From: JABAAI01 sp965242745
GTDB taxonomy: Bacteria; Spirochaetota; Leptospiria; Leptospirales; Leptonemataceae
DNA: 64,000 bases
Assembly: GCA_965242745.1 (NCBI GenBank)
Contig: CBDETG010000035.1
Span: 124,001-188,000 of the forward strand
Direction: 5' to 3'
The notes beneath the pieces are model-generated. The model was not told the DNA's origin. It saw only the letters and a program-made list of their open reading frames with translations, and did no database searches. The position numbers were made by a program, and so were the translations under genes. This document shows, piece after piece, positions 1 through 8,428 of this stretch; the stretch's first letter is position 1, and each line of letters opens with the position of its first letter.

Positions 1-2
1 TA

Positions 3-878
3 CACTATTGTATGCGCTCATGGCCTTGGATTATGGCGGCGCTGGCGGCCGCAGCCCTCTATCCTTATTTGGAGGGGGCAGAGCAAGAGAAAGGTTTCGT
101 CTATCTTATCAGGGATTTCCTGCCTTCTCCTATGAAAGGATTGCTGGCAGCCGCCTTTCTAGGCGCCTATATGTCGACGATTTCTACGCACCTAAATTGG
201 GGCGCATCTTATTTTTGCAATGATTTCTACAAGGCCTTTCTTGCTCGAGATAAGCCAAAAAAGCATTATCTGCGGGCAGCCGCCTTGTTTAGCCTTATGC
301 TCGCCGTAGCCTCTCTGCTCACTTCCCTATTCCTGCTGGATTCCATACACGCTGCATGGAGCCTGCTCTTGGAATGCACTGCTGGCATGGGTTTTGTTTT
401 GCTTTTACGCTGGTACTGGTGGCGCATTAACGCATGGGCAGAAATTGCCTCTATGTTTATCCCTCCGCTGATTGTGTGTTTTCTGCGCTTGGCTTTGCCT
501 TACTTCTGGCATATAGAAGCTCCTGCAGCTCCGCAAAGCCTGTTTATTATTGTGCCTCTCAGCCTTTGCCTGACTCTCCTTGTTATGTATCTTAGTCCTG
601 CTGAAAAAGAAAGTCATCTTAGGAAATTTTACAACAAAATTCATCCCGCCGGGCCTGGTTGGTTTGCCATAAGCCGCAAAAAGGGAAGGAGTCTGCTGCC
701 TCTTTTTTGCGCTTGGCTTTGCGCTTTGGCCTTTACTTACAGTCTGCTCTTTGCTATAGGGTCATGGCTTTTAGATGAATCTCATCAGTTTTGGCTTTGT
801 TTTTTACTCTGTCTTGTTTGCGGCCTGCTGCTTATTTTGCTTATCAGGCGGGAATTTGGCAGGGAGCAGGAAGCTTAG
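3..878 (+). CDS. Sodium:solute symporter, C-terminal part (5' truncated by window edge)
   Basis: The reading frame is open to the left edge, so the gene starts outside the window and about 290 C-terminal residues are visible. The stretch AFLGAYMSTISTHLNWGASY followed by a NDFYKAF-like segment is typical of the sodium:solute symporter (SSS) family in the subgroup with an asparagine/tryptophan-rich TM8 region. Several long hydrophobic segments follow, as expected for C-terminal membrane helices of an inner-membrane sodium-coupled transporter. The substrate cannot be read from the sequence. The downstream glycosidase-like gene on the same strand makes a sugar or sugar derivative possible, which is inference only. 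Confidence 0.85.
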   Translation, partial: HYCMRSWPWIMAALAAAALYPYLEGAEQEKGFVYLIRDFLPSPMKGLLAAAFLGAYMSTISTHLNWGASYFCNDFYKAFLARDKPKKHYLRAAALFSLMLAVASLLTSLFLLDSIHAAWSLLLECTAGMGFVLLLRWYWWRINAWAEIASMFIPPLIVCFLRLALPYFWHIEAPAAPQSLFIIVPLSLCLTLLVMYLSPAEKESHLRKFYNKIHPAGPGWFAISRKKGRSLLPLFCAWLCALAFTYSLLFAIGSWLLDESHQFWLCFLLCLVCGLLLILLIRREFGREQEA

Positions 879-971
879 GAAAGGAGGAGACCGCATAGGA
901 AAACTGCGGGCAGGCTTATCTGCGCTTTTTTAGCTTGTAAGGCTGCGCAAATGGAGAGAGGTATTTTAGGC

Positions 972-3047
972 ATGTTTCGTTTACATAAAATTTCTTTTGC
1001 TTCTTTGTTCTTTGATCTTTTTGGAGAGAAATATCAGAGCCTTTGGAATGGACCTTTCTTGAGCGCTTCTATCTCTTACAAGGAAGAAATAACAGCGCAG
1101 GCCACCATACACGAGCAGGTCTATTCTAAGCCGGATCAAGCCTCTCCCGCTGGCTTTACATACCAAATACGCTGGCAAGAGGAGCGTTGTGAAGGCTTCC
1201 TAAGGCGGGCGCCAAGCAATCTCAAGTCAGGAAAGGAAGTCCTATATATAGAAAAGCTTAGAGTAATGTTAAAAGCGCCATGGGGTCATGCCCTTTGTCT
1301 GGAGGGAAAGAATGCTGCGCCCCATAGCTCTTTTTGCGTTTTTTCTAAAAATCCTTTTTTTCTGTATCTCGAAGAAGAAACAAAAGCCCCTCCGGGCCCA
1401 GACCTAAGCCAAAGGGCGCAAATGTTTGTATCCTTCCCTCCCCTCTGGAGAAAGGAAGACTCCCAAAGTCTCAGCCTGCGCATAGCGCAGGCTCCTAGGA
1501 GAAAGCTGCCGCTTATGTCTAGGCAGAGGGAAGGGATGTATATAAAGGCTTTGGAGATGATTTGGGATTTTGGCCTGCAATCTATAGGCATGGAACAAAA
1601 AATCCCATTGCTGCCTTTTCATATTTTTGGGAATATACAAGACGCTGCGCGCCCAAGCCATACAAGTTTCAGCAGGGGCCTTTCTATACTGCGCAAAAGG
1701 AGCAGCCCCGCTTCTTTTCTTGAAAAGGCAGCCGCACAAATGGAACTGCATACAGGCTTTGCTAATTCTCAGGTTTTACGTTACAGCGTCCCCTATAGGG
1801 GCTTGCTTTGGCATTTTGGAGAGCGGGATTTGTCCTTTCTCAAAGCAAAAAGGAAGGAATTTGCATACAAACAGATCAAAGAGCACATATATTTGCAGGG
1901 ACTCATGCAAGAGACTTCCTTCCAGAAACTTAGATCGTATTTTGACTGCGTGCTGATTTCCTTAGCCAGATCGCCTGCTGCTTTAAGGGACATGGGGGAC
2001 TGGCTCGATTGGAAGGAGCCTCATTCTTTAGGGCAGGCCCTGCTCCAAATCAGTAAGGGGATACGCTCTTGCAAGCTTCAGGCAGCTTTATGTATTGCGC
2101 CCTTTCTTGCTGCCAAAACAAGCCGTGTTTTTCGCGAGTACCCTGAACTCTTTCTAAAAAAAAGCCATTCCCGCCATTATGAAGCGATCCTCTGGAATGG
2201 AGAGGAAATGTACATCTTTGACTTGAAGAAGCCTGAGTACTTACACTGGCTTTACCGCTGCATTCATACAATAAGCCATAAGTGGCATTTCTCTTTCCTG
2301 CTGCTTGAAGCTGTGGAGCTGCCCTTTGCAATGGGACTTTTCCCCATATCCACATACAAACAAGTTCTGGGAATTATACGAAAAGCAGCGACTAAGAAAA
2401 CAAACATAGCGCTAAGAGAAGACAAAAAGCAGCAAGCGCTGGGCATAGCTAATCATTTGCTGCCCGCCTCGCCGGAAGAAAGGCGGGAAAAGAAAGCTTC
2501 TTTTGGCCTTCGCTTAGAAAGAATCTTAAGCCAAATGGTCTTGGAAAATTGTCTACATAAACGTTTCTATATATATACTTTAGACCCCATCTTGGAGGAG
2601 CTTCACAACTATCTTGGGGAAAGCTCAAAGAAATTTCGTCAAAGAAAACTCCGTCTGCTGTATACTATTATGGCTTTGAGCTCCAGAAGCTTTTTTTTGC
2701 CTTTCACCCTAACATTCACAAGTTTCACAGAAGAGGAATTCTCTAAAATGCTGCATCTGCATAGTCTGTGCTTTCGCTGGAAGCCGGAAGCCCTTTTCGA
2801 AGGATCACAAGGCTTAAGCGTAATGGGCTGGTATCAAAAAGCCGGGTTTTTAGGGATTTGGAATACTTCCTCACAAGTAAGAAAGCTGGAATGTGATCTC
2901 TTCGGACAAATAGAGGGCCTCAGCATGAGCAGCCTCAATCGCGCAAAAGATTATTGGACAGAGGAATATCTTCCGTGGTATCTTTCTGAAGAAAAGCTGC
3001 AGATTGCGCTTGGACCTTACGAAAGCTTTATAGCGGATTTACGTTAA
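972..3047 (+). CDS. GH36-like (alpha-galactosidase clan) protein, probably catalytically altered
   Basis: About 690 residues. The central part resembles the glycoside hydrolase family 36 / clan D barrel: a CIAPFLAAKTS segment (compare the family's 'WIAPFLA..S'), then an NGEEMYIFDLKKPEY-like strand, then a segment ending in GLFPISTYKQVLGIIRKA. Where family members carry the nucleophile in a K-x-D motif, this protein reads LLLEAVEL, so Lys is lost and the Asp position is Glu (about residue 446). It may be inactive, altered, or a carbohydrate-binding relative. I chose ATG 972 because GGAGAGAGG lies about 10 nt upstream. ATG 951, with a weaker AAGG, is the alternative. It lies 93 nt downstream of the symporter on the same strand, so the two may form a sugar-use unit (inference). 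Confidence 0.6.
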   Translation: MFRLHKISFASLFFDLFGEKYQSLWNGPFLSASISYKEEITAQATIHEQVYSKPDQASPAGFTYQIRWQEERCEGFLRRAPSNLKSGKEVLYIEKLRVMLKAPWGHALCLEGKNAAPHSSFCVFSKNPFFLYLEEETKAPPGPDLSQRAQMFVSFPPLWRKEDSQSLSLRIAQAPRRKLPLMSRQREGMYIKALEMIWDFGLQSIGMEQKIPLLPFHIFGNIQDAARPSHTSFSRGLSILRKRSSPASFLEKAAAQMELHTGFANSQVLRYSVPYRGLLWHFGERDLSFLKAKRKEFAYKQIKEHIYLQGLMQETSFQKLRSYFDCVLISLARSPAALRDMGDWLDWKEPHSLGQALLQISKGIRSCKLQAALCIAPFLAAKTSRVFREYPELFLKKSHSRHYEAILWNGEEMYIFDLKKPEYLHWLYRCIHTISHKWHFSFLLLEAVELPFAMGLFPISTYKQVLGIIRKAATKKTNIALREDKKQQALGIANHLLPASPEERREKKASFGLRLERILSQMVLENCLHKRFYIYTLDPILEELHNYLGESSKKFRQRKLRLLYTIMALSSRSFFLPFTLTFTSFTEEEFSKMLHLHSLCFRWKPEALFEGSQGLSVMGWYQKAGFLGIWNTSSQVRKLECDLFGQIEGLSMSSLNRAKDYWTEEYLPWYLSEEKLQIALGPYESFIADLR

Positions 3048-3112
3048 AATAGGGAGAGGATTTTTCTTGTGCTTCCGAAGCTATAAGAAGGACCTAAAAG
3101 GAATTCACGGCT

Positions 3113-4234
3113 ATGGCAGAGAAAGCTCTTTCACAAGAAGAAATAGATATGCTGATGCAGGATACGGCCCAGCTTGGGGAAATACCCCAGGTCCCTGCAC
3201 AGTCCATAGATATTCTTGCCTCAGAAGAAAGGGACATTGCTCCTATGGAGCCGAGCTCTATAGACCCCAAAGCTCTGGGGGAAGTGCGCATGCTGCTGCA
3301 AAATGCCTTAGGAGAAGGTATAAAAAAATTGAACGGCACTTTTGCTCAATCAATACAGTTAGATATACAATCCTCTTATATGCCCGAGAGCTGCCTTTCC
3401 AAAGCAAGGCTGGAGGAAGAGCTGAAGGATTCTTATACAGTATGCCTGCAAGCTATAGAGCCTTTCTTTGATGTGCCTCTCCTGCTCTTTTTGCCTTCGA
3501 AACTAAGCCGCAAACTTCTATCGAATATCGTAGGAACTAAGGGGGCTCAAGAATCGGTACTAGACAGCGCAGAGATAGCTATTCTGCAGGAGAACATGAG
3601 CTCTCTTTTTACAGGCTTTCTCTCTCATCTGGAATCAGCAATAGGGCAAAAGCTTCATAGCAAGGGCTTGAGCATTAAAGACATGGGCGCTGAGAACTCA
3701 TATCCCTGGCACAACAGCCACTACTATAAGCTGCAGATACCTTGCAGCATGGATGAGAATAAGGGGCTTGCAAAAGAATCACTGCATATGCTGCTCAGCC
3801 CTAGCACAGTAGAAGAGCTTTATGAAGCCCTGCAGGCTAAGAATGCGCATGCGAACGACATAATAGAGGAAAGTACAGGACCAATCGGACAGCCGCAGAT
3901 GCTGGAAGTCTCTTTCCCCTCTTTAGATGTACAAATAGGAATAGGAGAAGTGAAGAAAGTGGAACCAAATATGAATCTACTCATGGACGTTCAGATGACG
4001 CTTACTGTCGAGTTAGGCCGAACCCGGATGTTCATTAAGGAAATATTGAGTCTTGGCGAAGGTTCAATTATTGAGTTGGATAAACTGGCAGGCGAGCCTG
4101 TAGACCTCTTGGTAAATGGCAAGCTTGTTGCTAAGGGAGAGGTAGTGGTCATCGATGAAAACTTTGGCGTACGAGTAACAGACATTGTGAGCCCAGCAGA
4201 GAGACTGCGAATCGAAACCCAGGAAAAGGCCTAG
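3113..4234 (+). CDS. fliY: Flagellar motor switch protein FliN/FliY
   Basis: 373 residues. The N-terminus LSQEEIDMLM matches the short EIDxLL-type motif at the start of FliM/FliY. The C-terminal ~85 residues are a SpoA (FliN) domain: VQMTLTVELGRTRMFIKEIL, then GSIIELDKLAGEPVDLLVNG, then ENFGVRVTDIVSPAERL. The middle ~220 residues are long for plain FliN, so the FliY form (FliN plus an N-terminal CheC/FliM-like region) fits better. I could not find a clear CheC phosphatase signature in it. The protein would sit in the C-ring and couple chemotaxis signalling to rotor switching. AAAAGGA lies about 10 nt before the ATG. No other flagellar gene adjoins it, so it is detached from the usual flagellar operons. 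Confidence 0.88.
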   Translation: MAEKALSQEEIDMLMQDTAQLGEIPQVPAQSIDILASEERDIAPMEPSSIDPKALGEVRMLLQNALGEGIKKLNGTFAQSIQLDIQSSYMPESCLSKARLEEELKDSYTVCLQAIEPFFDVPLLLFLPSKLSRKLLSNIVGTKGAQESVLDSAEIAILQENMSSLFTGFLSHLESAIGQKLHSKGLSIKDMGAENSYPWHNSHYYKLQIPCSMDENKGLAKESLHMLLSPSTVEELYEALQAKNAHANDIIEESTGPIGQPQMLEVSFPSLDVQIGIGEVKKVEPNMNLLMDVQMTLTVELGRTRMFIKEILSLGEGSIIELDKLAGEPVDLLVNGKLVAKGEVVVIDENFGVRVTDIVSPAERLRIETQEKA

Positions 4235-4328
4235 CGCATTAAAGAAGGGAGCAGAAGCTCATTTTGCCGACTCGCATTGGCGCATATAAAATCAGCTGTG
4301 TGTATTGCAGACTCACACGCTTTGCACG

Positions 4329-4472
4329 TGTAGAAAGCAATTGAAAATACTAAGAAGCTTATAGGCAAGAAACAAAAGGGGGCTTTTTTCTTGACTCTTA
4401 GTTTTTTGTATGCTCATATGCGCTGTAGAAAGCAATAATGAAAATACTAAGGACATATTTTTTTCTTGACTC
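4329..4472 (+). repeat. Imperfect duplication upstream of the coiled-coil gene array
   Basis: TGTAGAAAGCAA followed by a GAAAATACTAAG block occurs at 4329 and again at 4424, 95 nt apart. Each copy is followed by TTTTTTCTTGACTCTT (4384 and 4457), and a related CTTGACTCTT recurs at 4869 before the second gene. The repeated TTGACT could act as -35-like boxes, but no matching -10 box at proper spacing is convincing. The ~265 nt between fliY and the first array gene otherwise hold nothing I recognise. Confidence 0.5.
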
Positions 4473-4500
4473 TTCGCAATTCTTAGTCTTATTGGTTATC

Positions 4501-4854
4501 ATGGACACACGAGAAGCAAAAGAGCAAAGCCTTACTCCCTTGCAGGAAATACAGATAAGGCAGGGCAAGCTGGAGATTAGCCTAAGCTGGCTAAAGTGGA
4601 GTCTTGTAGCTGGTTTTTCATTTATGCTTGCTGGCTTTGCTGGTCTTGCTAGTCTTGTGACTTATTTACACAGCGATACAAAGCAAGACATACAAAGGCT
4701 AGAGACAAGATTAGACTCACGCATAGACAAGCTGGAGTCTAGCATACAAGATATACGAATACTGCTTATACAAAAGCAGACACCCCTGCCTGCGCAGGCA
4801 GGTACACGCACAAGCCAGCGAGAAACAAAGCAAGCACGTACTAGCAAAAGATAG
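4501..4854 (+). CDS. Array copy 1: small membrane protein with coiled-coil tail
   Basis: 117 residues if started at ATG 4501; the same MDT(R/K)EAKE start recurs in copy 2, so I prefer it to the in-frame ATG at 4438. No signal peptide. A hydrophobic segment (about residues 36-58, ending GFAGLASLVTYL) is followed by coiled-coil heptads (TKQDIQRLETRLDSRIDKLE) and a Lys/Arg-rich end. The likely topology is one membrane helix with the coiled coil in the cytoplasm (positive-inside rule). Function unknown. It belongs to a family of nine tandem copies found here. It loosely recalls phage XhlA-like and Borrelia Bdr proteins in design (membrane helix plus repeat coiled coil), but I claim no homology. 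Confidence 0.7.
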   Translation: MDTREAKEQSLTPLQEIQIRQGKLEISLSWLKWSLVAGFSFMLAGFAGLASLVTYLHSDTKQDIQRLETRLDSRIDKLESSIQDIRILLIQKQTPLPAQAGTRTSQRETKQARTSKR

Positions 4855-5052
4855 CCTGCTATTTTCTCCTTGACTCTTCCCTTATCTTTGCTTAGCTTTC
4901 GCTTAGCGCTCTATTCTTGTGTCATTGGACACAGCATAGGATCAGTATTGCATTAGGGCTTTGTGTTTTGTTTTTAGGTCATTCTCATAAGCGCAAGGCC
5001 GAGAGCTGCTTTGCTATCGTCTTATGGCTATAGCAAACCGGCTTTTATTATC

Positions 5053-5370
5053 ATGGATACAAAAGAAGCAAAAGAAGCTCTTACTCCCATGCAGGAATTA
5101 AGGCAAGACGTGCGGGAGCTCAAGACGGGCTATGACTGGCTAAAAGCTTTTCATAGAAACGTGCTTACTTACTTGGCTTTACTTGCTGGCTTTGTTTGGT
5201 TTCTGCTTAGCAGGCTAGAGTCAAGGCTAGACTCACGTATAGACAAGCTAGACTCACGCATAGACAGGATAGAGGCTAAGCTTGACTTACTTATACAAAA
5301 GCAAGCAGGACAAGAAACAAGCCGGCAGGATACAAAGCAAAGCCCGGCAAAAAGGCAAGCTAAGAGATAG
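5053..5370 (+). CDS. Array copy 2: small membrane protein with coiled-coil tail
   Basis: 105 residues from ATG 5053, chosen because MDTKEAKEALTPMQEL parallels the start of copy 1. There is one hydrophobic segment (about residues 36-53, LTYLALLAGFVWFLL), then heptads of the SRLDSRIDKL type, then the tail SPAKRQAKR shared by most array members. Copies 1 and 2 form a class without a signal peptide; the later copies carry an MKTK/MKTR signal-like start. The stop lies 11 nt before the ATG of copy 3, so these genes are probably co-transcribed. Function unknown. Confidence 0.72.
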   Translation: MDTKEAKEALTPMQELRQDVRELKTGYDWLKAFHRNVLTYLALLAGFVWFLLSRLESRLDSRIDKLDSRIDRIEAKLDLLIQKQAGQETSRQDTKQSPAKRQAKR

Positions 5371-5381
5371 AGACTGCGATC

Positions 5382-5875
5382 ATGAAAACAAAACTGGCAT
5401 TATTATTTACGTTCTGCTTGCTGGCTTGTGCTGCTCTACCTGCGGTCTTGCTCTCGAATCCCACAAGCAGCGCCGGGGGGCAGCTTACAGATTGGCAGGG
5501 AAAAATAGAGAAGCTGGAGCTTGGCTTTGACTGGCTAAAGTGGAATCTTGCTATAGGTTTCCCAGTTTTGTTTGCTGGTCTTATCGGTCTTGCTAGTCTT
5601 GTATTTTTCTTATTTACTAGGATAGACTCACGCATAGACAAGATGGAGTCTGGCACAAAGCAAGACATACAAAGGCTAGAGACTAGACTCACGCATAGAC
5701 AAGATGGAAGCAAACACAAGCCAAGACATACAAAGGCTAGAGTCTAATACAAGGCAAGACATGCTTATAGCTAGAGTCTCGTATAGACAGGATAGACTCT
5801 AAGCTTGACTTACTTATACACAAGCCAAGCAAGCCAGCAAGACATAAGCAAGACAAGAAGACAAGCTAAGAGGTA
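5382..5875 (+). pseudogene. Array copy 3: signal-bearing coiled-coil gene, frameshifted
   Basis: It starts MKTKLALLFTFCLLACAALP like copies 6-9 and keeps the membrane helix and first heptads. Near 5690 the expected GAGACAAGATTAGAC reads GAGACTAGAC, a 5-nt loss that shifts the frame and gives an early stop at 5745-5747. Past that point the old frame can be followed (SRIDKMEANTSQDIQRLE) until a second lesion near 5763, where ATGCAAAAG reads ATGCTTATAG. The recognisable copy ends near 5875. It is either a real pseudogene or carries assembly indels; an expressed short form would be 121 residues. Confidence 0.65.
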
Positions 5876-5890
5876 GAAGACAAGCGCATA

Positions 5891-6290
5891 ATGAAGACAA
5901 GATACACATTATTATTTATACTTAGCCTGCTTGTTTGTATAGTTTTGCCCGCTGTCTTGCTATCCAATCCTACAAGCGCGACAGGTGGGCAGCTTAGGGA
6001 TATACAAGGAATCAGAGACAAGGTCTTAGTGCTGGAGTCTGGCTTTGACTGGCTTAAGTTTTTAGGTCCCAGTCTTGTTTGCTGGTCTTAGCTCGGTCTT
6101 GCTAGTCTTTGTATTTTTCTTATTTACTAGGATAGACTCACGCATAGACAAGCTAGAGTCTAATACAAGGCAAGACATGCAAAAGCTAGAGTCTCGTATA
6201 GACAGGATAGACTCTAAGCTTGACTTACTTATACAAAGCCAAGCAAGCCAGCAAGACATAAGCAAGACAAGAAGACAAGCTAAGAGGTAG
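5891..6290 (+). pseudogene. Array copy 4: chimeric, frameshifted coiled-coil gene
   Basis: It starts MKTRYTLLFILSLLVC, nearly identical to copy 5 up to FDWLKFLG at about 6065. The sequence then switches to the CCCAGTCTTGTTTGCTGGTCTTA type seen in copies 3 and 7, but in the wrong frame, giving a stop at 6089-6091. The right half is open again from about 6075 (LFTRIDSRIDKLESNTRQD) to the stop at 6290. The join looks like recombination or gene conversion between two array members within the membrane-helix segment. Confidence 0.65.
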
Positions 6291-6304
6291 AAGACAAGCG
6301 CATA

Positions 6305-6739
6305 ATGAAGACAAGATACACATTATTATTTATACTTAGCCTGCTTGTTTGTATAGTTTTGCCCGCTGTCTTGCTATCCAATCCTACAAGCGCGACAGGT
6401 GGGCAGCTTAGGGATATACAAGGAATCAGAGACAAGGTCTTAGTGCTGGAGTCTGGCTTTGACTGGCTTAAGTTTTTAGGTCAAAGTATATTCGCTTTCT
6501 TAGCTTTGTTTGCTGGCTTTGTATTTTTCTTATTTACTAGGATAGACTCACGCATAGACAAGATGGAAGCAAACACAAGCCAAGACATACAAAGGCTAGA
6601 GTCTAATACAAGGCAAGACATGCAAAAGCTAGAGTCTCGTATAGACAGGATAGACTCTAAGCTTGACTTACTTATACAAAGCCAAGCAAGCCAGCAAGAT
6701 ACAAAGCAAAGCCCGGCAAAAAGGCAAGCTAAGAGATAG
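6305..6739 (+). CDS. Array copy 5: signal-bearing membrane/coiled-coil protein (intact)
   Basis: 144 residues. The N-terminal signal-like segment (MKTRYTLLFILSLLVC...) ends in LLSNPTSATGG. A short extracytoplasmic stretch follows, then a second hydrophobic helix (FAFLALFAGFVFFLF, about residues 62-77), then coiled-coil heptads (RIDSRIDKME, SRIDRIDSKLD) and the tail SPAKRQAKR. This suggests a short exported loop, one membrane anchor and a cytoplasmic coiled coil. Copy 4 ends 14 nt upstream and copy 6 starts 11 nt downstream. Function unknown. Confidence 0.75.
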   Translation: MKTRYTLLFILSLLVCIVLPAVLLSNPTSATGGQLRDIQGIRDKVLVLESGFDWLKFLGQSIFAFLALFAGFVFFLFTRIDSRIDKMEANTSQDIQRLESNTRQDMQKLESRIDRIDSKLDLLIQSQASQQDTKQSPAKRQAKR

Positions 6740-6750
6740 AGACTGCGATT

Positions 6751-7267
6751 ATGAAAACAAAACTGGCATTATTATTTACGTTCTGCCTGCTGGCTTGCGC
6801 TGCTCTACCTGCGGTCTTGCTCTCGAATCCCACAAGCGCGGCAGGCGGGCAGCTTACAGATATACAGGGAATAAGAGACACTGTCTTGATACATGCAGCT
6901 AGTTTTGGCTGGATTAAGTGGACTCTTGCTATAGGATTTCCTGCCTTGTTTGCTGGTCTTCTTGGTCTTGCTAGTCTTGTATTTTTCTTATATACTAGGA
7001 TAGACTCACGCATAGACAGGATGGACTCACGCATAGACAGGATAGACTCACGCATAGACATGGACTCACGCATAGACAAGCTAGAGTAAACACAAGGCAA
7101 GACATGCAAAAGCTGGAGACAAGATTAGACTCACGCATAGACAAGATGGAGTCTAGACATACTAAGCTTGAACACTACTTATACAGATTATACAAAAACA
7201 AACAGCTACAAACACAAGCCGGCAGGATACAAAGCAAAGCCCGGCAAAAAGGCAAGCTAAGAGATAG
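6751..7267 (+). pseudogene. Array copy 6: signal-bearing coiled-coil gene, frameshifted
   Basis: The first 112 residues are normal for the family. At 7085 the reading CTAGAGTAAACACAAGG, against GAAGTAAACACAAGG in copy 7, has lost one base and gives a TAA stop at 7087-7089. The coiled-coil part continues in another frame from 7104 (MQKLETRLDSRIDKME) but does not return to the SPAKRQAKR tail frame, so there is at least one more lesion before 7267. A truncated 112-residue membrane protein could still be made. Confidence 0.65.
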
Positions 7268-7278
7268 AGACTGCGATT

Positions 7279-7761
7279 ATGAAAACAAAACTGGCATTAT
7301 TATTTACGCTCTGCCTGCTGGCTTGCGCTGCTTTACCTGCGGTCTTGCTCTCGAATCCCACAAGCGCGGCAGGCGGGCAGCTTACAGATTGGCAGGGAAA
7401 AATAGAGAAGCTGGAGCTTGGCTTTGACTGGCTAAAGTGGAATCTTGCTATAGGTTTCCCAGTCTTGTTTGCTGGTCTTATCGGTCTTGCTAGTCTTGTA
7501 TTTTTCTTATATACTAGGATAGACTCACGCATAGACAGGTTAGAAGTAAACACAAGGCAAGACATGCAAAAGCTAGACTCACGCATAGACAAGATGGAGT
7601 CTGGCACAAAGCAAGACATACAAAGGCTAGAGACCAACACAAGCCAAGACATAAAGGAAATAAGACAGCTGCTTATACAACTTATACAAAAGCAAGCAGG
7701 ACAAGAAACAAGCCGGCAGGATACAAAGCAAAGCCCGGCAAAAAGGCAAGCTAAGAGATAG
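7279..7761 (+). CDS. Array copy 7: signal-bearing membrane/coiled-coil protein (intact)
   Basis: 160 residues. Signal-like N-terminus (LALLFTLCLLACAALP), the block GGQLTDWQGKIEKLELGFDW, the membrane helix AIGFPVLFAGLIGLASLVFF, then alternating heptads (SRIDRLE, SRIDKME) and TRQDMQKL/TKQDIQRL segments, ending SPAKRQAKR. Its membrane-proximal part matches copy 3, while copies 6 and 8 share a different version (ASFGWIKWTLAIGFPALFAGLL). The array therefore contains at least three interchangeable N-terminal modules. Confidence 0.75.
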   Translation: MKTKLALLFTLCLLACAALPAVLLSNPTSAAGGQLTDWQGKIEKLELGFDWLKWNLAIGFPVLFAGLIGLASLVFFLYTRIDSRIDRLEVNTRQDMQKLDSRIDKMESGTKQDIQRLETNTSQDIKEIRQLLIQLIQKQAGQETSRQDTKQSPAKRQAKR

Positions 7762-7772
7762 AGACTGCGATT

Positions 7773-8285
7773 ATGAAAACAAAACTGGCATTATTATTTA
7801 CGTTCTGCTTGCTGGCTTGTGCTACTCTACCTGCGGTCTTGCTCTCGAATCCCACAAGCGCGGCAGGCGGGCAGCTTACAGATATACAGGGAATAAGAGA
7901 CACTGTCTTGATACATGCAGCTAGTTTTGGCTGGATTAAGTGGACTCTTGCTATAGGATTTCCTGCCTTGTTTGCTGGTCTTCTTGGTCTTGCTAGTCTT
8001 GTATTTTTCTTATATACTAGGATAGACTCACGCATAGACAGGCTGGACTCACGCATAGACAGGATAGACTCACGCATAGACAGGCTGGACTCACGCATAG
8101 ACAAGCTGGGAGCAAACACAAAGCAAGACATACAAAAGCTGGAGACAAGATTAGACTCACGCATAGACAAGCTGGAAGCAAACACAAGACAAGACATACA
8201 AAAGCTAGACGCCAAGCTTGACTTACTTATACAAAGCCTGCAAGATACAAAGCAAAGCCCGGCAAAAAGGCAAGCTAAGAGATAG
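7773..8285 (+). CDS. Array copy 8: signal-bearing membrane/coiled-coil protein (intact, longest)
   Basis: 170 residues, the longest member. After the membrane helix (FPALFAGLLGLASLVFFLYT) come four successive heptads of the DSRIDRL/DSRIDRI type encoded by near-identical 21-nt units (about 8028-8107), then TKQDIQKLE-type heptads and SPAKRQAKR. The extra heptads relative to copies 5 and 7 look like unequal exchange within 21-nt repeats, so coiled-coil length probably varies readily. Start and stop spacing matches the other copies. Function unknown. Confidence 0.75.
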   Translation: MKTKLALLFTFCLLACATLPAVLLSNPTSAAGGQLTDIQGIRDTVLIHAASFGWIKWTLAIGFPALFAGLLGLASLVFFLYTRIDSRIDRLDSRIDRIDSRIDRLDSRIDKLGANTKQDIQKLETRLDSRIDKLEANTRQDIQKLDAKLDLLIQSLQDTKQSPAKRQAKR

Positions 8286-8296
8286 AGACTGCGATT

Positions 8297-8428
8297 ATGA
8301 AAACAAAACTGGCATTATTATTTACGCTCTGCTTGCTGGCTTGCGCTGCTCTACCTGCGGTCTTGCTGTCGAATCCCACAAGCGCGGCAGGCGGGCAGCT
8401 TACAGATATAGAGGATTTGAAACTATGA
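8297..8428 (+). pseudogene. Array copy 9: truncated after the signal segment, overlapping ppdK
   Basis: This 43-codon frame keeps the signal segment (MKTKLALLFTLCLLACAALP) and GGQLTDI. At about 8411 it leaves the family sequence (GATATACAGGGA elsewhere, GATATAGAGGATT here). It stops at TGA 8426-8428, inside the ATG of ppdK (ATGA overlap at 8425-8428). It may serve as a leader peptide coupled to ppdK, or simply be the breakpoint where the array abuts ppdK. Confidence 0.7.

Larger units (their letters stand above)
4501..8428 (+). repeat. Tandem array of nine paralogous membrane/coiled-coil genes
   Basis: Nine head-to-tail copies, with near-identical spacers from copy 2 onward (stop codon, then AGACTGCGATTATG or a similar short linker). 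Copy starts are 4501, 5053, 5382, 5891, 6305, 6751, 7279, 7773 and 8297. DNA identity between copies is high in the signal region and tail, and lower in the helix segment. The coiled-coil part is built from 21-nt units (GACTCACGCATAGACAAGCTG and variants) encoding one heptad each. Such an array favours recombination, gene conversion and copy-number change. Confidence 0.85.

Noticed and set aside
5282..8300. Long alternative frames on both strands across the coiled-coil array
   Set aside because: They are shadows of the repeated 21-nt units and conserved tails, which stay open in several frames.
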